A DNA stretch of 64,000 bases from Peribacillus sp. FSL E2-0218. Its GTDB lineage: Bacteria; Bacillota; Bacilli; Bacillales; DSM-1321. Below, piece after piece: positions 17,822-26,093 of this stretch (positions within the stretch are counted from its first letter, which is position 1; each line of letters starts with the position of its first letter). Where the stretch lies: the NCBI RefSeq assembly GCF_037992945.1, contig NZ_CP150304.1:1181501-1245500 (forward strand), written 5' to 3'. Under the pieces are notes generated by a model. The model saw only the letters and a list, made by a program, of their open reading frames with translations. It was not told where the DNA came from and did no database searches. Made by a program: the position numbers and the translations under genes.

Positions 17822-18934
17822 TCAAACGCCAGCCGTTTCATTGGTTGCATTTTGCAAGCAGGTTATGAACTTTTCATTTTCAAGCGGAGTGCCGATGGTC
17901 ACACGGATCGTATCCGCATACCCAAGCAAATGACCGGAACGGGTGATGACCCCGGAAGTCAATAGCTTCTCGAAAACAACCTTGCCAGGCTGGTTCAGCT
18001 TGATCATTAAGAAATTGGCATGTGAAGGGAAGAATGCCAAACCCATCCTGCTCAGTTCGTTTTCCAAATATCTTCTTCCTTCCTCGTTCCTGCGGGCACA
18101 TTGCTCCACGAAAGCATCGTCGTCCAATGAGGCGAAGGCTGCAGCCTGTGCAAGCCGGTTCGTATTGAATGGTTCTTTCACTTTTACGAGCTCTTGGATG
18201 ATGGAGGCGTTCATTATACCGTATCCGATCCTTAATGCAGCCAAGCCATGAATTTTTGAAAACGTACGTAAGATGACAAGATTTGCATGGTCATTTAAAA
18301 GGGGCAAGGTTTCCAAATAGTCTTCATCATTGACATACTCATAGTAAGCTTCGTCAACGATCAGTAAAATATGTTTCGGTACTTTTTCGATAAAGGCTCT
18401 TAACCTTTCCTTTTGAACGATCGTCCCTGTCGGATTATTGGGATTACAAATAAAAATCATTTTCGTATTTTCCGTTATGGCGTCATACATCCGCTGAAGG
18501 TCATGCACGCCATTCATGAGAGGGATCTTGACAGGCGTACCGCCGTCGATCAAAACATTCGTTTCATAGCGCGGAAAGGTAACATCTGCCATGATGACCT
18601 CATCCTTTGCTTGGATATACGTTCTTGTCAATAGGCGAATCACTTCATCCGATCCATTCCCCAAGATGATTTGATCTTGTTTTATGGATAATTTCCTGGC
18701 TAGCTTTGCCGCTAATGAAGGGGCCATCCCTTCAGGGTAAAGGGATGCTTGCTCCATTTCGACGATCATGGCTTCCTTTGCTAGAGATGAGCAGCCGTAT
18801 GGATTCTCATTGGAGGCCAATTTGACGATTGTTTCCAGGCCTAATTCGCGTTGCACTTCTTCAATCGGTTTACCGGATACATAAGGACTTAATTCCTCAA
18901 TCTTTTTTCGCACCGGGATTTTACTATAGGTCAA
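17822..18934 (-). CDS. hisC: Histidinol-phosphate aminotransferase (PLP, class I/II)
   Basis: PLP enzyme of 370 aa that transaminates histidinol phosphate and, in Bacillus, also aromatic amino acids. Visible signatures are LASNENPYGCS, GNGSDEVIRLL, FICNPNNPTGT, VDEAYYEYVND and the PLP-lysine loop RTFSKIHGLAALRIGYG. Length and motifs fit the HisC2-type proteins found outside the his operon. The start is TTG at 18934, supported by AAAAGGAGG eight bases upstream; no in-frame ATG lies nearby. It is divergent from an Lrp/AsnC regulator gene at 19106, which may control it. Because it is not in a his operon, a role in aromatic or oxo-acid transamination is plausible. Confidence 0.88.
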   Translation of the reverse strand: MTYSKIPVRKKIEELSPYVSGKPIEEVQRELGLETIVKLASNENPYGCSSLAKEAMIVEMEQASLYPEGMAPSLAAKLARKLSIKQDQIILGNGSDEVIRLLTRTYIQAKDEVIMADVTFPRYETNVLIDGGTPVKIPLMNGVHDLQRMYDAITENTKMIFICNPNNPTGTIVQKERLRAFIEKVPKHILLIVDEAYYEYVNDEDYLETLPLLNDHANLVILRTFSKIHGLAALRIGYGIMNASIIQELVKVKEPFNTNRLAQAAAFASLDDDAFVEQCARRNEEGRRYLENELSRMGLAFFPSHANFLMIKLNQPGKVVFEKLLTSGVITRSGHLLGYADTIRVTIGTPLENEKFITCLQNATNETAGV

Positions 18935-19105
18935 TGCAGGTTCCTCCTTTTATATGATTCTGAATTTTCTTTTTCTATGGTAATTTTAATGATAGAATAT
19001 TAACTGTCAAAATTACATACAAAAAAGAACGTATTTACAGCTTTCCATCCACCATATTAAAGAAATATAGCCTTATAATCCTTCATTATGAAAGGCGGTC
19101 GTTTC

Positions 19106-19549
19106 ATGGATGAAATAGATGTCAGTTTACTGGAGCTTTTACAAATGAATGGAAGGATGACAATAAGTGAACTATCAAAGAAATTGGCCTTAAGTCGACC
19201 AAGCATTTCTGAACGCATGTATCGCCTCCAGGAAAAGGGAATCATCGAGGGTTTCAGTGCAAGGGTTTCACCGACCGCAATCGGAAGAGCGGTGCTCGTG
19301 TTCATTCAAGTGAGTGAACTTAAGGTTTCCGTTTCCGATTTCGAGCAATTAGTGATAAATGATTTGGATATTATCGAATGCCATCGCGTAACGGGGACAG
19401 TGGGGTATTTTCTTAAGGCGGCTTTAGCTGATATGGACAGCATGAGATTACTTATCGATCGATTGATACCCTATGGGCACCTGAATACTTCCATAGTCTT
19501 GACATCCCCTGTACCTTCGCGTTCCATCCTTCCAAAGGTCAGTGAATGA
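19106..19549 (+). CDS. Lrp/AsnC-family transcriptional regulator
   Basis: DNA-binding regulator of 147 aa. Residues 1-60 form the AsnC-type helix-turn-helix (MTISELSKKLALSRPSISER then MYRLQEKGIIEGF). The rest is the RAM/ligand-binding domain (VSPTAIGRAVLVFIQV, ECHRVTGTVGYFLKAALAD). A frame-matched ATG at 19088 exists, but AAAGGCGG is at the right distance only for ATG 19106 (MDEIDVSLLELLQ). It is transcribed away from hisC across about 170 bases, so autoregulation and control of hisC by amino-acid effectors is a reasonable guess. The intergenic region shows AT-rich tracts but no operator I can define. Confidence 0.88.
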   Translation: MDEIDVSLLELLQMNGRMTISELSKKLALSRPSISERMYRLQEKGIIEGFSARVSPTAIGRAVLVFIQVSELKVSVSDFEQLVINDLDIIECHRVTGTVGYFLKAALADMDSMRLLIDRLIPYGHLNTSIVLTSPVPSRSILPKVSE

Positions 19550-19594
19550 TAAGGTCGCCAGCCATGATGCAGCACTTGGCGTAAGAAAGACGTC

Positions 19595-19628
19595 AAAAAG
19601 GAACAGTGCAGGTCCACTGTTCCTTTTT
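19595..19628. terminator. Bidirectional terminator
   Basis: Perfect 14-bp stem AAAAAGGAACAGTG / CACTGTTCCTTTTT with a 6-base loop, between the convergent Lrp-type gene and the AhpD-like gene. Confidence 0.85.
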
Positions 19629-19632
19629 GGTG

Positions 19633-20031
19633 TCACTTCAAGTCCATCAGTGCCCCGAAATATTGCTGGGACGTAGTAAAACAAATGAAGGCCAATAGTT
19701 CCGAAATTTCTTCATCCGTAAGCGCTTCTTTCAATACGTGGAAAAATGGATCCCCCGTTTTTTCACGCTGGGTTAGGAATACTTCTGCAAACCCAATCGC
19801 ATAGCTTTCTTTTACTTCGCTTGGCTTTAGTGGAGTACCTTTTGCCTGACAGTAAGAACAGCCGTTGCCCAAGGCCAGGACCCTCCTGACATTTTCCTTT
19901 AATTCCTTCGATAGTTTCCCATCTGCACACACACTCTCTGAAAGGTCTGACCATTTTTGCAAAATTTCTTCGGAATGAAATAACCGCTGAAAGGGACTGG
20001 ACCCAAGCTCCGAATTTTTTATTCTTGTCAT
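19633..20031 (-). CDS. Carboxymuconolactone decarboxylase (AhpD-like) family protein
   Basis: All-helical protein of 132 aa. It carries the AhpD-type redox motif CSYC (in LALGNGCSYCQAKGTPLK) and downstream acidic helices, so it is likely a peroxidase/disulfide reductase rather than a lactone decarboxylase. Two ATG codons are possible; the first (20037) touches AAAGGAGAG, so ATG 20031 (MTRIKNSELG) fits better. It converges with the Lrp gene and is divergent from lrpC. The C-terminal half is more divergent than usual, and the exact substrate is unknown. Confidence 0.8.
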   Translation of the reverse strand: MTRIKNSELGSSPFQRLFHSEEILQKWSDLSESVCADGKLSKELKENVRRVLALGNGCSYCQAKGTPLKPSEVKESYAIGFAEVFLTQREKTGDPFFHVLKEALTDEEISELLAFICFTTSQQYFGALMDLK

Positions 20032-20149
20032 GCTCATCTCTCCTTTGAGATAATCTTAATATAAAAAACGAGCATTTTTAATTGCGTTCGCAAAGTATAT
20101 CTATTAAATATTTATTGAACGTAAGGAAAAGAAGGAGTATGTTATTCGA

Positions 20150-20578
20150 ATGAAAATTGATGATAAAGATAGGGACATCCTTGCTGAATTAATGTTGAAT
20201 AGCCGGGTCTCAATGAGGGAATTGGCAAAGAAGGTAGGTCTCTCCGCTCCCACCGTTACCGAGCGAGTCCGGCAAATGGAGTCGTTCGGCATCATTAAGG
20301 GATACGTTGCCGAAATTGACCACAAAAAGATCGGTTTTCCGATTGAGTGTATCGTGGAAGCAACGATAAAAAATGGGGAATATGAAAAATTCAAAATGTA
20401 TATTTCCAAGCTGCCGAATGTTGATTTTTGCTATCGAATTGCCGGGCAAGCCTGCTTTATGCTCAAAATTCGCAGTGAGAGTCTGGAAAAAGTGGAGGAA
20501 TTCATCAATCAAACCATTCCTTTTGCGGCAACGGTGACACATGTCATCCTTTCAGAAGTTGAGCGGAAGCATGAATGA
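20150..20578 (+). CDS. lrpC: Lrp/AsnC-family regulator LrpC
   Basis: Regulator of 142 aa with HTH SMRELAKKVGLSAPTVTERV followed by RQMESFGIIKGYVAEIDHKK and the RAM domain (CYRIAGQACFMLKIRSESL, FINQTIPFAATVTHVI). From memory the order of residues is close to B. subtilis LrpC (144 aa), with near-identical FCYRIAG and VTHVI segments, so the symbol is given. LrpC binds and bends DNA and acts as a chromatin-like protein, with roles in sporulation timing and amino-acid metabolism. GAAGGAG is about 12 bases from ATG, slightly long. It is followed by the sigY operon but separated by a promoter. Confidence 0.85.
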   Translation: MKIDDKDRDILAELMLNSRVSMRELAKKVGLSAPTVTERVRQMESFGIIKGYVAEIDHKKIGFPIECIVEATIKNGEYEKFKMYISKLPNVDFCYRIAGQACFMLKIRSESLEKVEEFINQTIPFAATVTHVILSEVERKHE

Positions 20579-20598
20579 TAGATTTTTTTCATCGCTTG

Positions 20599-20624
20599 TG
20601 AACGAATCCTTCCTTTCAAACGTC
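20599..20624 (+). promoter_or_regulatory. ECF-type promoter of the sigY operon
   Basis: TGAACG at 20599-20604 and CGTC at 20621-20624 with a 16-base spacer. This matches the TGAAC/CGTC pattern of the ECF sigma family, and of the autoregulated sigY promoter as I recall it. It lies about 20 bases before the sigma gene start. Confidence 0.75.
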
Positions 20625-20645
20625 AAATAATATAAAGGATGGGAA

Positions 20646-21230
20646 ATGAGAGTGGGTGATCAAGGGATGGACGAAAAAAATCTGGTTAAAGCGGCAAAAA
20701 ATGGGGATGACGGAGCTTTGGCGGAATTGTTTCAAGGTTCCTATCCTTTCCTGCTTAAATATTTATTGAAATTGACCTTTAACCTGCAAAATGCAGAGGA
20801 TTTGGCTCAGGAGACCTATTCGAAGGCCATCGAGAATCTTTCAAGGTTCAAGGGGACTTCCAAATTTTCCACTTGGTTGATTTCCATAGCAACACGGCTA
20901 TATTTGGATCAACAGCGCAAGAGGAAACGCGAATTCAACTGGATGAAACAAGAGCAATCAATACGCAAGCTGAAATGGGAGGCGCAAAGCAATAACCAAG
21001 TATGGGATGATGTGATGGAGGCGTTAGGACAGTTGAACGATGGTTTACGGGTGCCGGTCATATTGAAGCATTACTATGGTTTTTCTTACGAAGAAATAGC
21101 GGCGATAATCAGCATTCCGGAAGGGACGGTAAAATCCCGTGTCCATAAAGGCATCAAAGCCATAAGAAAGGAGCTGGCAACGATTGATGAAGGATCAGTC
21201 AGGATATCCAAAACGCTCAGCCAAGAATGA
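20646..21230 (+). CDS. sigY: ECF sigma factor SigY
   Basis: Extracytoplasmic-function sigma factor of about 190 aa. The sigma-2 region contains NAEDLAQETYSKAIENLSRF and KGTSKFSTWLISIATRLYLD, and the sigma-4 region contains PVILKHYYGFSYEEIAAIIS and IPEGTVKSRVHKGIKAIRKE. The identity as SigY comes from two partner genes directly downstream that look like YxlC and YxlD. The start may be ATG 20646 (after AAAGGATGGGAA) or ATG 20667 (MDEKNLVK), which agrees better with the length of B. subtilis SigY. An ECF promoter upstream suggests positive autoregulation. In B. subtilis SigY is induced by nitrogen starvation and affects maintenance of phage-like elements (established, from memory). Confidence 0.85.
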   Translation: MRVGDQGMDEKNLVKAAKNGDDGALAELFQGSYPFLLKYLLKLTFNLQNAEDLAQETYSKAIENLSRFKGTSKFSTWLISIATRLYLDQQRKRKREFNWMKQEQSIRKLKWEAQSNNQVWDDVMEALGQLNDGLRVPVILKHYYGFSYEEIAAIISIPEGTVKSRVHKGIKAIRKELATIDEGSVRISKTLSQE

Positions 21231-21531
21231 TCAAGATGTAGTCGACCAATTGAATAAGAGCCTGGAGAATTTTGATGAGGCGATATCTTTTGAGGTTCCT
21301 CATCCGTCGCATTTTGAAGAGAAAATTAAAATTTTGCGTGCAGAGACCAAAAATAGGCGGCTGCGAGAACTGCTTATCTTTACAATAACCGCTGCAGTTA
21401 TCCTATCTTTCCTGTTTTTGGCGCTGTACCTTCAGCCGGTAATGTTCATAATGCTCCAGGTGCTGACCGTGGTGTTCATTTGTTGCTATACGGTACATGT
21501 GAAAAGGAAGGTGAAGGTGAGTCATGAGTAA
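21187..21531 (+). CDS. yxlC: SigY anti-sigma component YxlC-like
   Basis: Protein of 114 aa with a cytoplasmic acidic N-terminal part (residues 1-60: NDQDVVDQLNKSLENFDEAI) and one or two hydrophobic segments (LLIFTITAAVILSFLFLALY, VMFIMLQVLTVVFICCYTV) before a short basic tail. This agrees with the DUF5345/YxlC family, negative regulator of SigY. The gene overlaps the end of sigY by 44 bases, so translation is likely coupled. A TTG three bases upstream (21184) is also in frame. Recognition rests on context and topology. Confidence 0.75.
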   Translation: MKDQSGYPKRSAKNDQDVVDQLNKSLENFDEAISFEVPHPSHFEEKIKILRAETKNRRLRELLIFTITAAVILSFLFLALYLQPVMFIMLQVLTVVFICCYTVHVKRKVKVSHE

Positions 21532-21742
21532 TCTTGAGATATTTGCCTTGATGGTCTGTGGGCTGATTTTACTGACCCAAAGCATTTTTCTATTCATCGA
21601 TGCCAGGAAGAATGGCTTCAACCAATGGATGTGGGGGATTCTTGGGTTGATTCAAGCCCCGTTCCCGATCATTTTTTATATGATCGTTAAGAAAATCAGA
21701 AAAAAGGAAGAGGATGAACTATATGATTATCGTGACTACTAA
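21524..21742 (+). CDS. SigY anti-sigma component, PLDc_N (YxlD/YxlE) family
   Basis: Small membrane protein of 72 aa. Two hydrophobic helices (FALMVCGLILLTQSIFLFID and MWGILGLIQAPFPIIFYMIV) flank the motif ARKNGFNQWMWGILGLIQAP, the PLDc_N signature of YxlD and YxlE. The tail is very acidic (KKEEDELYDYRDY). The start overlaps the upstream stop by 8 bases, following AAGGTGAG. In B. subtilis the yxl genes hold SigY inactive. Confidence 0.75.
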   Translation: MSNLEIFALMVCGLILLTQSIFLFIDARKNGFNQWMWGILGLIQAPFPIIFYMIVKKIRKKEEDELYDYRDY

Positions 21743-22037
21743 TACGGTTCCTGGTAAAGAAATCAAAGATTTAAAGGGGCTTGTTAAGGGAAACTGTGTT
21801 CAATCCAAACATATCGGAAAAGATATCCTTGCTGGATTAAGAACCATTGTCGGTGGCGAAATCAATGAGTATACCGAAATGATGAAAGAGGCGAGGCAAA
21901 AAGCAATTGGCAGGATGGTGGAAGAAGCGAAGGAAAGAGGGGCGAATGCCATTGTGGCCATGCGTTTGGAAACTTCAGCTATCATGCAGAACACTTGTGA
22001 AATCATCGCCTATGGCACTGCCGTTTATGTGGAATGA
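21723..22037 (+). CDS. YbjQ/UPF0145 (heavy-metal-binding domain) family protein
   Basis: Compact protein of 104 aa. It has the family pattern: IIVTTNTVPGKEIKDLKGLV at the N-terminus, DILAGLRTIVGGEINEYTEM in the middle, and RGANAIVAMRLETSAI with EIIAYGTAVYVE at the end. Function is unknown; members form pentamers. The ATG at 21723 follows GAAGAGG at a better distance than the ATG at 21714. It overlaps the previous gene by 20 bases, so it is co-transcribed with sigY. B. subtilis has yxlE-yxlF-yxlG in this position instead. Confidence 0.88.
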   Translation: MIIVTTNTVPGKEIKDLKGLVKGNCVQSKHIGKDILAGLRTIVGGEINEYTEMMKEARQKAIGRMVEEAKERGANAIVAMRLETSAIMQNTCEIIAYGTAVYVE

Positions 22038-22147
22038 CATGAAATGATCAAAACAGGGTCATAAGTCTTAGTTCATTGAGCATATTCCTTTTTTTCGCTA
22101 ATTATTTACCGTATAATTCCTGAGCAAGACATAAGGAGGAATGAAGC

Positions 22148-22690
22148 GTGGGCATATATGATTTTTCAGCAGAGCGGATCAATGGCAAGGAAGTTTCTTT
22201 GGAACAATATAAAGGACAGGTTCTCATTGTGGTCAATACGGCAAGTGAATGTGGTTTCACTCCGCAATATGAAGATCTTCAAAAGCTTTATGATCGATAT
22301 AAAGATAAAGGCCTCAATATTTTAGGCTTTCCATGCAATCAGTTCGGTGGTCAAGAACCTGGGCAAAATGAAGAAGTAGAGACGTTTTGCCAATTGAATT
22401 ATGGCGTTAGCTTCCCTCTGTTCAATAAAGTCGATGTAAGAGGAAGCCAGGCACACCCTTTATTTCAATATTTAACCGATCAAGCCCCATTTACTGGACT
22501 TGACAATAAACCTGGCGGGAAAATGCTGCAGGCGATGCTGCAAACGGAACATCCGGAATTCTTGATAGATGATTCAATTAAGTGGAACTTCACTAAATTT
22601 TTGATCGATCGTGATGGTAATGTCGTGAAGCGCTTTGAATCAATCGAAGCACCTTTTGAAATGGAACGGGATATTGAAACGCTTTTATAG
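22148..22690 (+). CDS. Glutathione peroxidase-like thiol peroxidase
   Basis: Peroxidase of 180 aa that reduces hydroperoxides, probably with thioredoxin because Bacillus lacks glutathione. Motifs: VVNTASECGFTPQYEDLQKL with the catalytic Cys (Sec in animals), GFPCNQFGGQEPG with the second Cys and the Gln, and KWNFTKFLIDRDG with the Trp-Asn pair. It has an extra stretch (TGLDNKPGGKMLQAMLQTEH) compared with the 160-aa form, as in other Bacillus homologues. The start is GTG 22148 behind AAGGAGGAATG, with no ATG in frame nearby. A strong terminator follows, so it is monocistronic. Confidence 0.9.
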   Translation: MGIYDFSAERINGKEVSLEQYKGQVLIVVNTASECGFTPQYEDLQKLYDRYKDKGLNILGFPCNQFGGQEPGQNEEVETFCQLNYGVSFPLFNKVDVRGSQAHPLFQYLTDQAPFTGLDNKPGGKMLQAMLQTEHPEFLIDDSIKWNFTKFLIDRDGNVVKRFESIEAPFEMERDIETLL

Positions 22691-22748
22691 ACCTTGGTAT
22701 GTAACTGAATCTGGATTTTATACGACGACAAGCTAAAGATAAACTAGA

Positions 22749-22794
22749 AATATCCCGTACATGTCAGGTACAAAACCAACATGAACGGGATATT
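22749..22794 (+). terminator. Terminator after the peroxidase gene
   Basis: AATATCCCGT / ACGGGATATT stem with an inner ACATG / CATG extension, followed by TTTTTTT. Confidence 0.75.
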
Positions 22795-22916
22795 TTTTTA
22801 GGTTGGAAATTGTCCGTTCCTCCGTGAAAATCATTTGAATGCAAGTTTTCCTTGAATAGGCTTATGAATTAATGGGTACAGGTAATAATGAATTTAAAAA
22901 GATGGGGTGACATGTA

Positions 22917-23849
22917 ATGGAGGGAAACGAGAGCTTAAAACCTGAACTAGCCAGTGAAGCAGTGGATGCGATTGAAAAAGTAGTTGGAACATATCCAGGC
23001 TACCGTCGGGCACATGCGAGGGGATATGTGTATAAGGGGGTTTTTACCCCGAACGGAAAAGCTTCGCCGTTAACGGTGGCTGCCCATCTTCAGGATGAAG
23101 CCGTGCCTGCGGTCATTCGGTTTTCGAATAGCTCACCGGTCCCGACCCATCCTGATGCCGATTCACCTGTAAAGGGCATGGCCGTCAAGTTTCGATTGCC
23201 AGGTGGAGAGGAAACTGACCTCATTGCGGTGACCATTCCGCTCTTCTTTGCGAAAACACCTGAAGCTTTCGTCGAGATTGCTCACTTCATCAAATCTGCA
23301 AAAGACGGTTTTCCCAATCTGAAAGAATTGGGGGGTATTTTGTTGAAATACCCGGAGAGTAAGGCAGGCCTGCAAATGCTTAAGGAAATGCGTTCTCCGG
23401 CAAGTTTCGCAACGTGTCAATATTACTCGATACATGCTTTCTACCTCATGAACGCAGAAGGAAGGCGTCAGGCCATCAAGTATGAATGGGTGCCGGATTC
23501 CGGACTCAGCATGCTGGAGAAAAAGGAGGCAGCCGAGCACCCTGCAGATTATTTGAAAGAAGAAATGGAAGAAAGGCTTAAGCAGGGACCAGTAGGTTTT
23601 AAATTGAACATTCAAATTGGAGGGGAAAATGACCCAGCTGACGATCCGACCATCGCTTGGTCGGAAGGCACACAGGTAATCACGGTCGGGCATTTAATGA
23701 TCACTGATAAGGTGGACACGACTGCAGATCATTTGCTGTTCGATCCAACCAATACCCCTGAAGGAATTGAGTGTTCGAATGATCCGATCCTGCATTTTCG
23801 CCATCGCGCTTATGCCGTTTCGTATGAGCGGCGCACACATGGCCAATGA
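22917..23849 (+). CDS. Small catalase-family heme peroxidase (SrpA-like)
   Basis: Heme protein of 310 aa from the minimal catalase group. Typical blocks are GYRRAHARGYVYKGVFTPNG, where the distal His is in RAHARG, VIRFSNSSP, KGMAVKFRLPGGEETD and the proximal Tyr region DPILHFRHRAYAVSYERR near the C-terminus. No signal peptide is visible, so it is cytoplasmic. Catalases of this size lack the N-terminal arm and NADPH domain and can show peroxidase activity. The start is ATG 22917 after GGGGTGA. It converges with the aarF gene and shares a bidirectional terminator. Confidence 0.9.
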   Translation: MEGNESLKPELASEAVDAIEKVVGTYPGYRRAHARGYVYKGVFTPNGKASPLTVAAHLQDEAVPAVIRFSNSSPVPTHPDADSPVKGMAVKFRLPGGEETDLIAVTIPLFFAKTPEAFVEIAHFIKSAKDGFPNLKELGGILLKYPESKAGLQMLKEMRSPASFATCQYYSIHAFYLMNAEGRRQAIKYEWVPDSGLSMLEKKEAAEHPADYLKEEMEERLKQGPVGFKLNIQIGGENDPADDPTIAWSEGTQVITVGHLMITDKVDTTADHLLFDPTNTPEGIECSNDPILHFRHRAYAVSYERRTHGQ

Positions 23850-23857
23850 ATGGAAAA

Positions 23858-23885
23858 AGCAAAACCCAAAATCAAGGGTTTTGCT
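23858..23885. terminator. Bidirectional terminator
   Basis: Perfect 10-bp stem AGCAAAACCC / GGGTTTTGCT, flanked by AAAAA and TTTTTTT, between the catalase gene and the convergent aarF gene. Confidence 0.85.
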
Positions 23886-23899
23886 CTTTTTTTGTACGA

Positions 23900-25570
23900 T
23901 TACATTTTCCCCGATCTGAAAATGGTGTAAAGCATGAGCAAAAACATCAAGGTGGCAACGACAAATCCAATTTCGATCACCGGGATTTTCCAGAGTAGCA
24001 GCGTTTCCCCGCCTATCGCCGAACCGATGATAAGACCGACCATGATGATGCTGAAGGCAAGCAGGATAATACTGAAGGAAAGGCGGTTCGAGATTTGATC
24101 AAGCTTATGTAAAAAAACCTGAAGCTCAGGTATGTTGATATCCAAGCGCAATTTTCCTTTTTTGATGATCCCCGTTACTTCCTTGATATCCTTCGGAAGT
24201 TCAGCCATCGCCTCAGCCGATTCGATGAATTGGTTCCACGTATTCCTTGCGATGTTTTTTGGATTGTAGCGTTCCTTGAAAAGCCTTTGTCCAAAAGGTT
24301 CGGCTGCTTTCATGATGCTGAAATGCGGATCCAGCTCCTCGACTATGGCCTCCATCGTAAGTAAAGCCTTACCGAGCATGGTGAATTCCGGGGGGATTTG
24401 GATATGATGCCGATTGGCAACAGTGAACAGATCATTGACCGCTCCGCCTAAGCTGATTTGACTTAATGGGATATCGTAATATTTATTTCGCAGTTCATCG
24501 ATATCCGCCCTCAATGAAGCCATATCGGTTTCGTCCGTCAGAAGTCCCATGTCGGCAAGCGTTTTGATCAATCCATTGGTGCTTCCGCGTTTCAGATTGA
24601 TGACAAGCGAGGCAAATTGATACTTCATATCGTCCTCCAATCGTCCCACCATTCCAAAATCCATGAGTGTGACGACATTCCCTGGCAAAATGATGATATT
24701 GCCAGGGTGGGGATCACCGTGGTAAAAACCATCGATCAAAATTTGCTGAAGCAGTGAATTCGCTAATCTTTCAGCGATTATCCGTCGATCATACCCTTCC
24801 TCATCAAGCTGTTTATAGTGATTGATCTTAATTCCCTGGATGAAATCCATCGTCAGGATTCTTTTCGTCGAATACTCCCAATGAATTCTTGGTATCTTCA
24901 GGCCTTGATCATGATTGAATTGCTTGGCTATTCTCTCTCCATTGCGGCCCTCTGCATTATAATCGAGCTCTGCGCGAAGTGATTTAGCGAATTCATCAAT
25001 CATTTTCCTGATTTGGTAGCGCCTTGCCCAGGAAATGCGCGCTTCCATCAGTCTTGCCAAATCATCGAGGATTTCCAAATCCGTTTCCACAGTCGGCATG
25101 ATATCGGGACGCTGGACCTTAATCGCTACGACTTCCTGTGAAGGAAGCCGTGCAGCGTGGACCTGTCCGATTGATGCGGTTGCGAGCGGTTTTTCTTGGA
25201 ATTCGAGAAAAAGGTTTTCCAAAGAGTCGCCCAACTCTGCTTCAACTATTTTGCGTACCTTATCAAACGGAAAGGGGGCAACCTGGTCCTGCAGTTTTTC
25301 CAGTTCGCGGACGATTTCTTCCGGAACGAAATCACGCCTTGTGCTTGCTATCTGTCCCAGTTTAATGAAAGTGGGCCCCAGGCTTTGCAATATCGTTTGC
25401 AGCCGCTCGCCGATCGAGCGGAGGTTCAGGTTTTCATCGGGCTGGAGGTTCGTTGCCGCCTTGCTTTCCGATAACCCGAGACGATAGACGAAGTATCCAA
25501 AGCCATTCTTCAAAAAGGCATTAATGATTTCTTGGTAACGATGTGCGTGTTTCAGTCGTTTGCCAAACAT
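23900..25570 (-). CDS. AarF/ABC1/UbiB-family atypical kinase
   Basis: Protein-kinase-like ATPase of 556 aa. The KxGQ motif of the family is in LGPTFIKLGQIASTRRDF, and the Ala-rich loop replaces the P-loop in PLATASIGQVHAARLP, followed by the ATP-binding Lys in VAIKVQRPD. The catalytic loop is HGDPHPGNIIILPG and the metal site is LMDFGMVGRL. Two C-terminal hydrophobic helices (SIILLAFSIIMVGLIIGSAI and one more) anchor it in the membrane. Family members support quinone or isoprenoid-lipid metabolism, but in Bacillus, which makes menaquinone, the role is unclear. It starts 21 bases after the upstream phasin-like gene, suggesting a two-gene operon. Confidence 0.9.
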   Translation of the reverse strand: MFGKRLKHAHRYQEIINAFLKNGFGYFVYRLGLSESKAATNLQPDENLNLRSIGERLQTILQSLGPTFIKLGQIASTRRDFVPEEIVRELEKLQDQVAPFPFDKVRKIVEAELGDSLENLFLEFQEKPLATASIGQVHAARLPSQEVVAIKVQRPDIMPTVETDLEILDDLARLMEARISWARRYQIRKMIDEFAKSLRAELDYNAEGRNGERIAKQFNHDQGLKIPRIHWEYSTKRILTMDFIQGIKINHYKQLDEEGYDRRIIAERLANSLLQQILIDGFYHGDPHPGNIIILPGNVVTLMDFGMVGRLEDDMKYQFASLVINLKRGSTNGLIKTLADMGLLTDETDMASLRADIDELRNKYYDIPLSQISLGGAVNDLFTVANRHHIQIPPEFTMLGKALLTMEAIVEELDPHFSIMKAAEPFGQRLFKERYNPKNIARNTWNQFIESAEAMAELPKDIKEVTGIIKKGKLRLDINIPELQVFLHKLDQISNRLSFSIILLAFSIIMVGLIIGSAIGGETLLLWKIPVIEIGFVVATLMFLLMLYTIFRSGKM

Positions 25571-25591
25571 TCAAGTACCTCCAGGTCATGA

Positions 25592-25888
25592 TTATGTGTT
25601 TTGGTTTTGTTGCTCTAAAATGGCAATGCGGCGTTCCAATTCCCGAACTTCTTCCTTCGTTGCCAAGTTCAGCCCGTTGAGTGCTTGATTGACTTTAAGC
25701 TTGACGGATTCATCCAGCTGCTTTTGCGCTTGTTCCCCTTTTTCCACCCATTGCTTAATCAGAACCTTGGAGTCTTCTTTACTGATATCTCCTTTTTTCA
25801 CAAGCGAGTCCACCGCTTTTTCAATTTGTTCCTTCGTAGCGGCGGCAGCTCCCAAACCTAAAGAGAACACATTTTTTAATAAGTCCAT
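25592..25888 (-). CDS. Phasin-like coiled-coil protein
   Basis: Protein of 98 aa that is almost entirely helical. The N-terminal LLKNVFSLGLGAAAATKEQI resembles the phasin/PHA-synthesis-regulator family (COG3937). The C-terminal ATKEEVRELERRIAILEQQN is a heptad coiled coil, as in many oligomerising proteins. GGAGGGATG lies before ATG. It is directly upstream of aarF on the same strand, a pairing that suggests a lipid- or membrane-related function for both. No PHA synthase genes are in the window. Confidence 0.75.
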   Translation of the reverse strand: MDLLKNVFSLGLGAAAATKEQIEKAVDSLVKKGDISKEDSKVLIKQWVEKGEQAQKQLDESVKLKVNQALNGLNLATKEEVRELERRIAILEQQNQNT

Positions 25889-26093
25889 TTTTCATCCCTC
25901 CATCAAATGTTTACATTGCGGGTCACCTTCACCATGATTTCTTCTTGTTGTTCCTTTTATCATACATCATTGAAGGCCGCTACAAAAATATAATGGGTCC
26001 TCCTGATTGTGATGACCACGGATGCTCGTGTTTGAAGTGAAGGGGATTGGATATTATGATAGGGAAAAGTAAGCTTGGGAAAGGAAGGATGAT

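Noticed and set aside
23163..23693. 176-codon minus-strand open frame inside the catalase gene
   Set aside because: Antisense shadow frame; the catalase frame has clear motifs.
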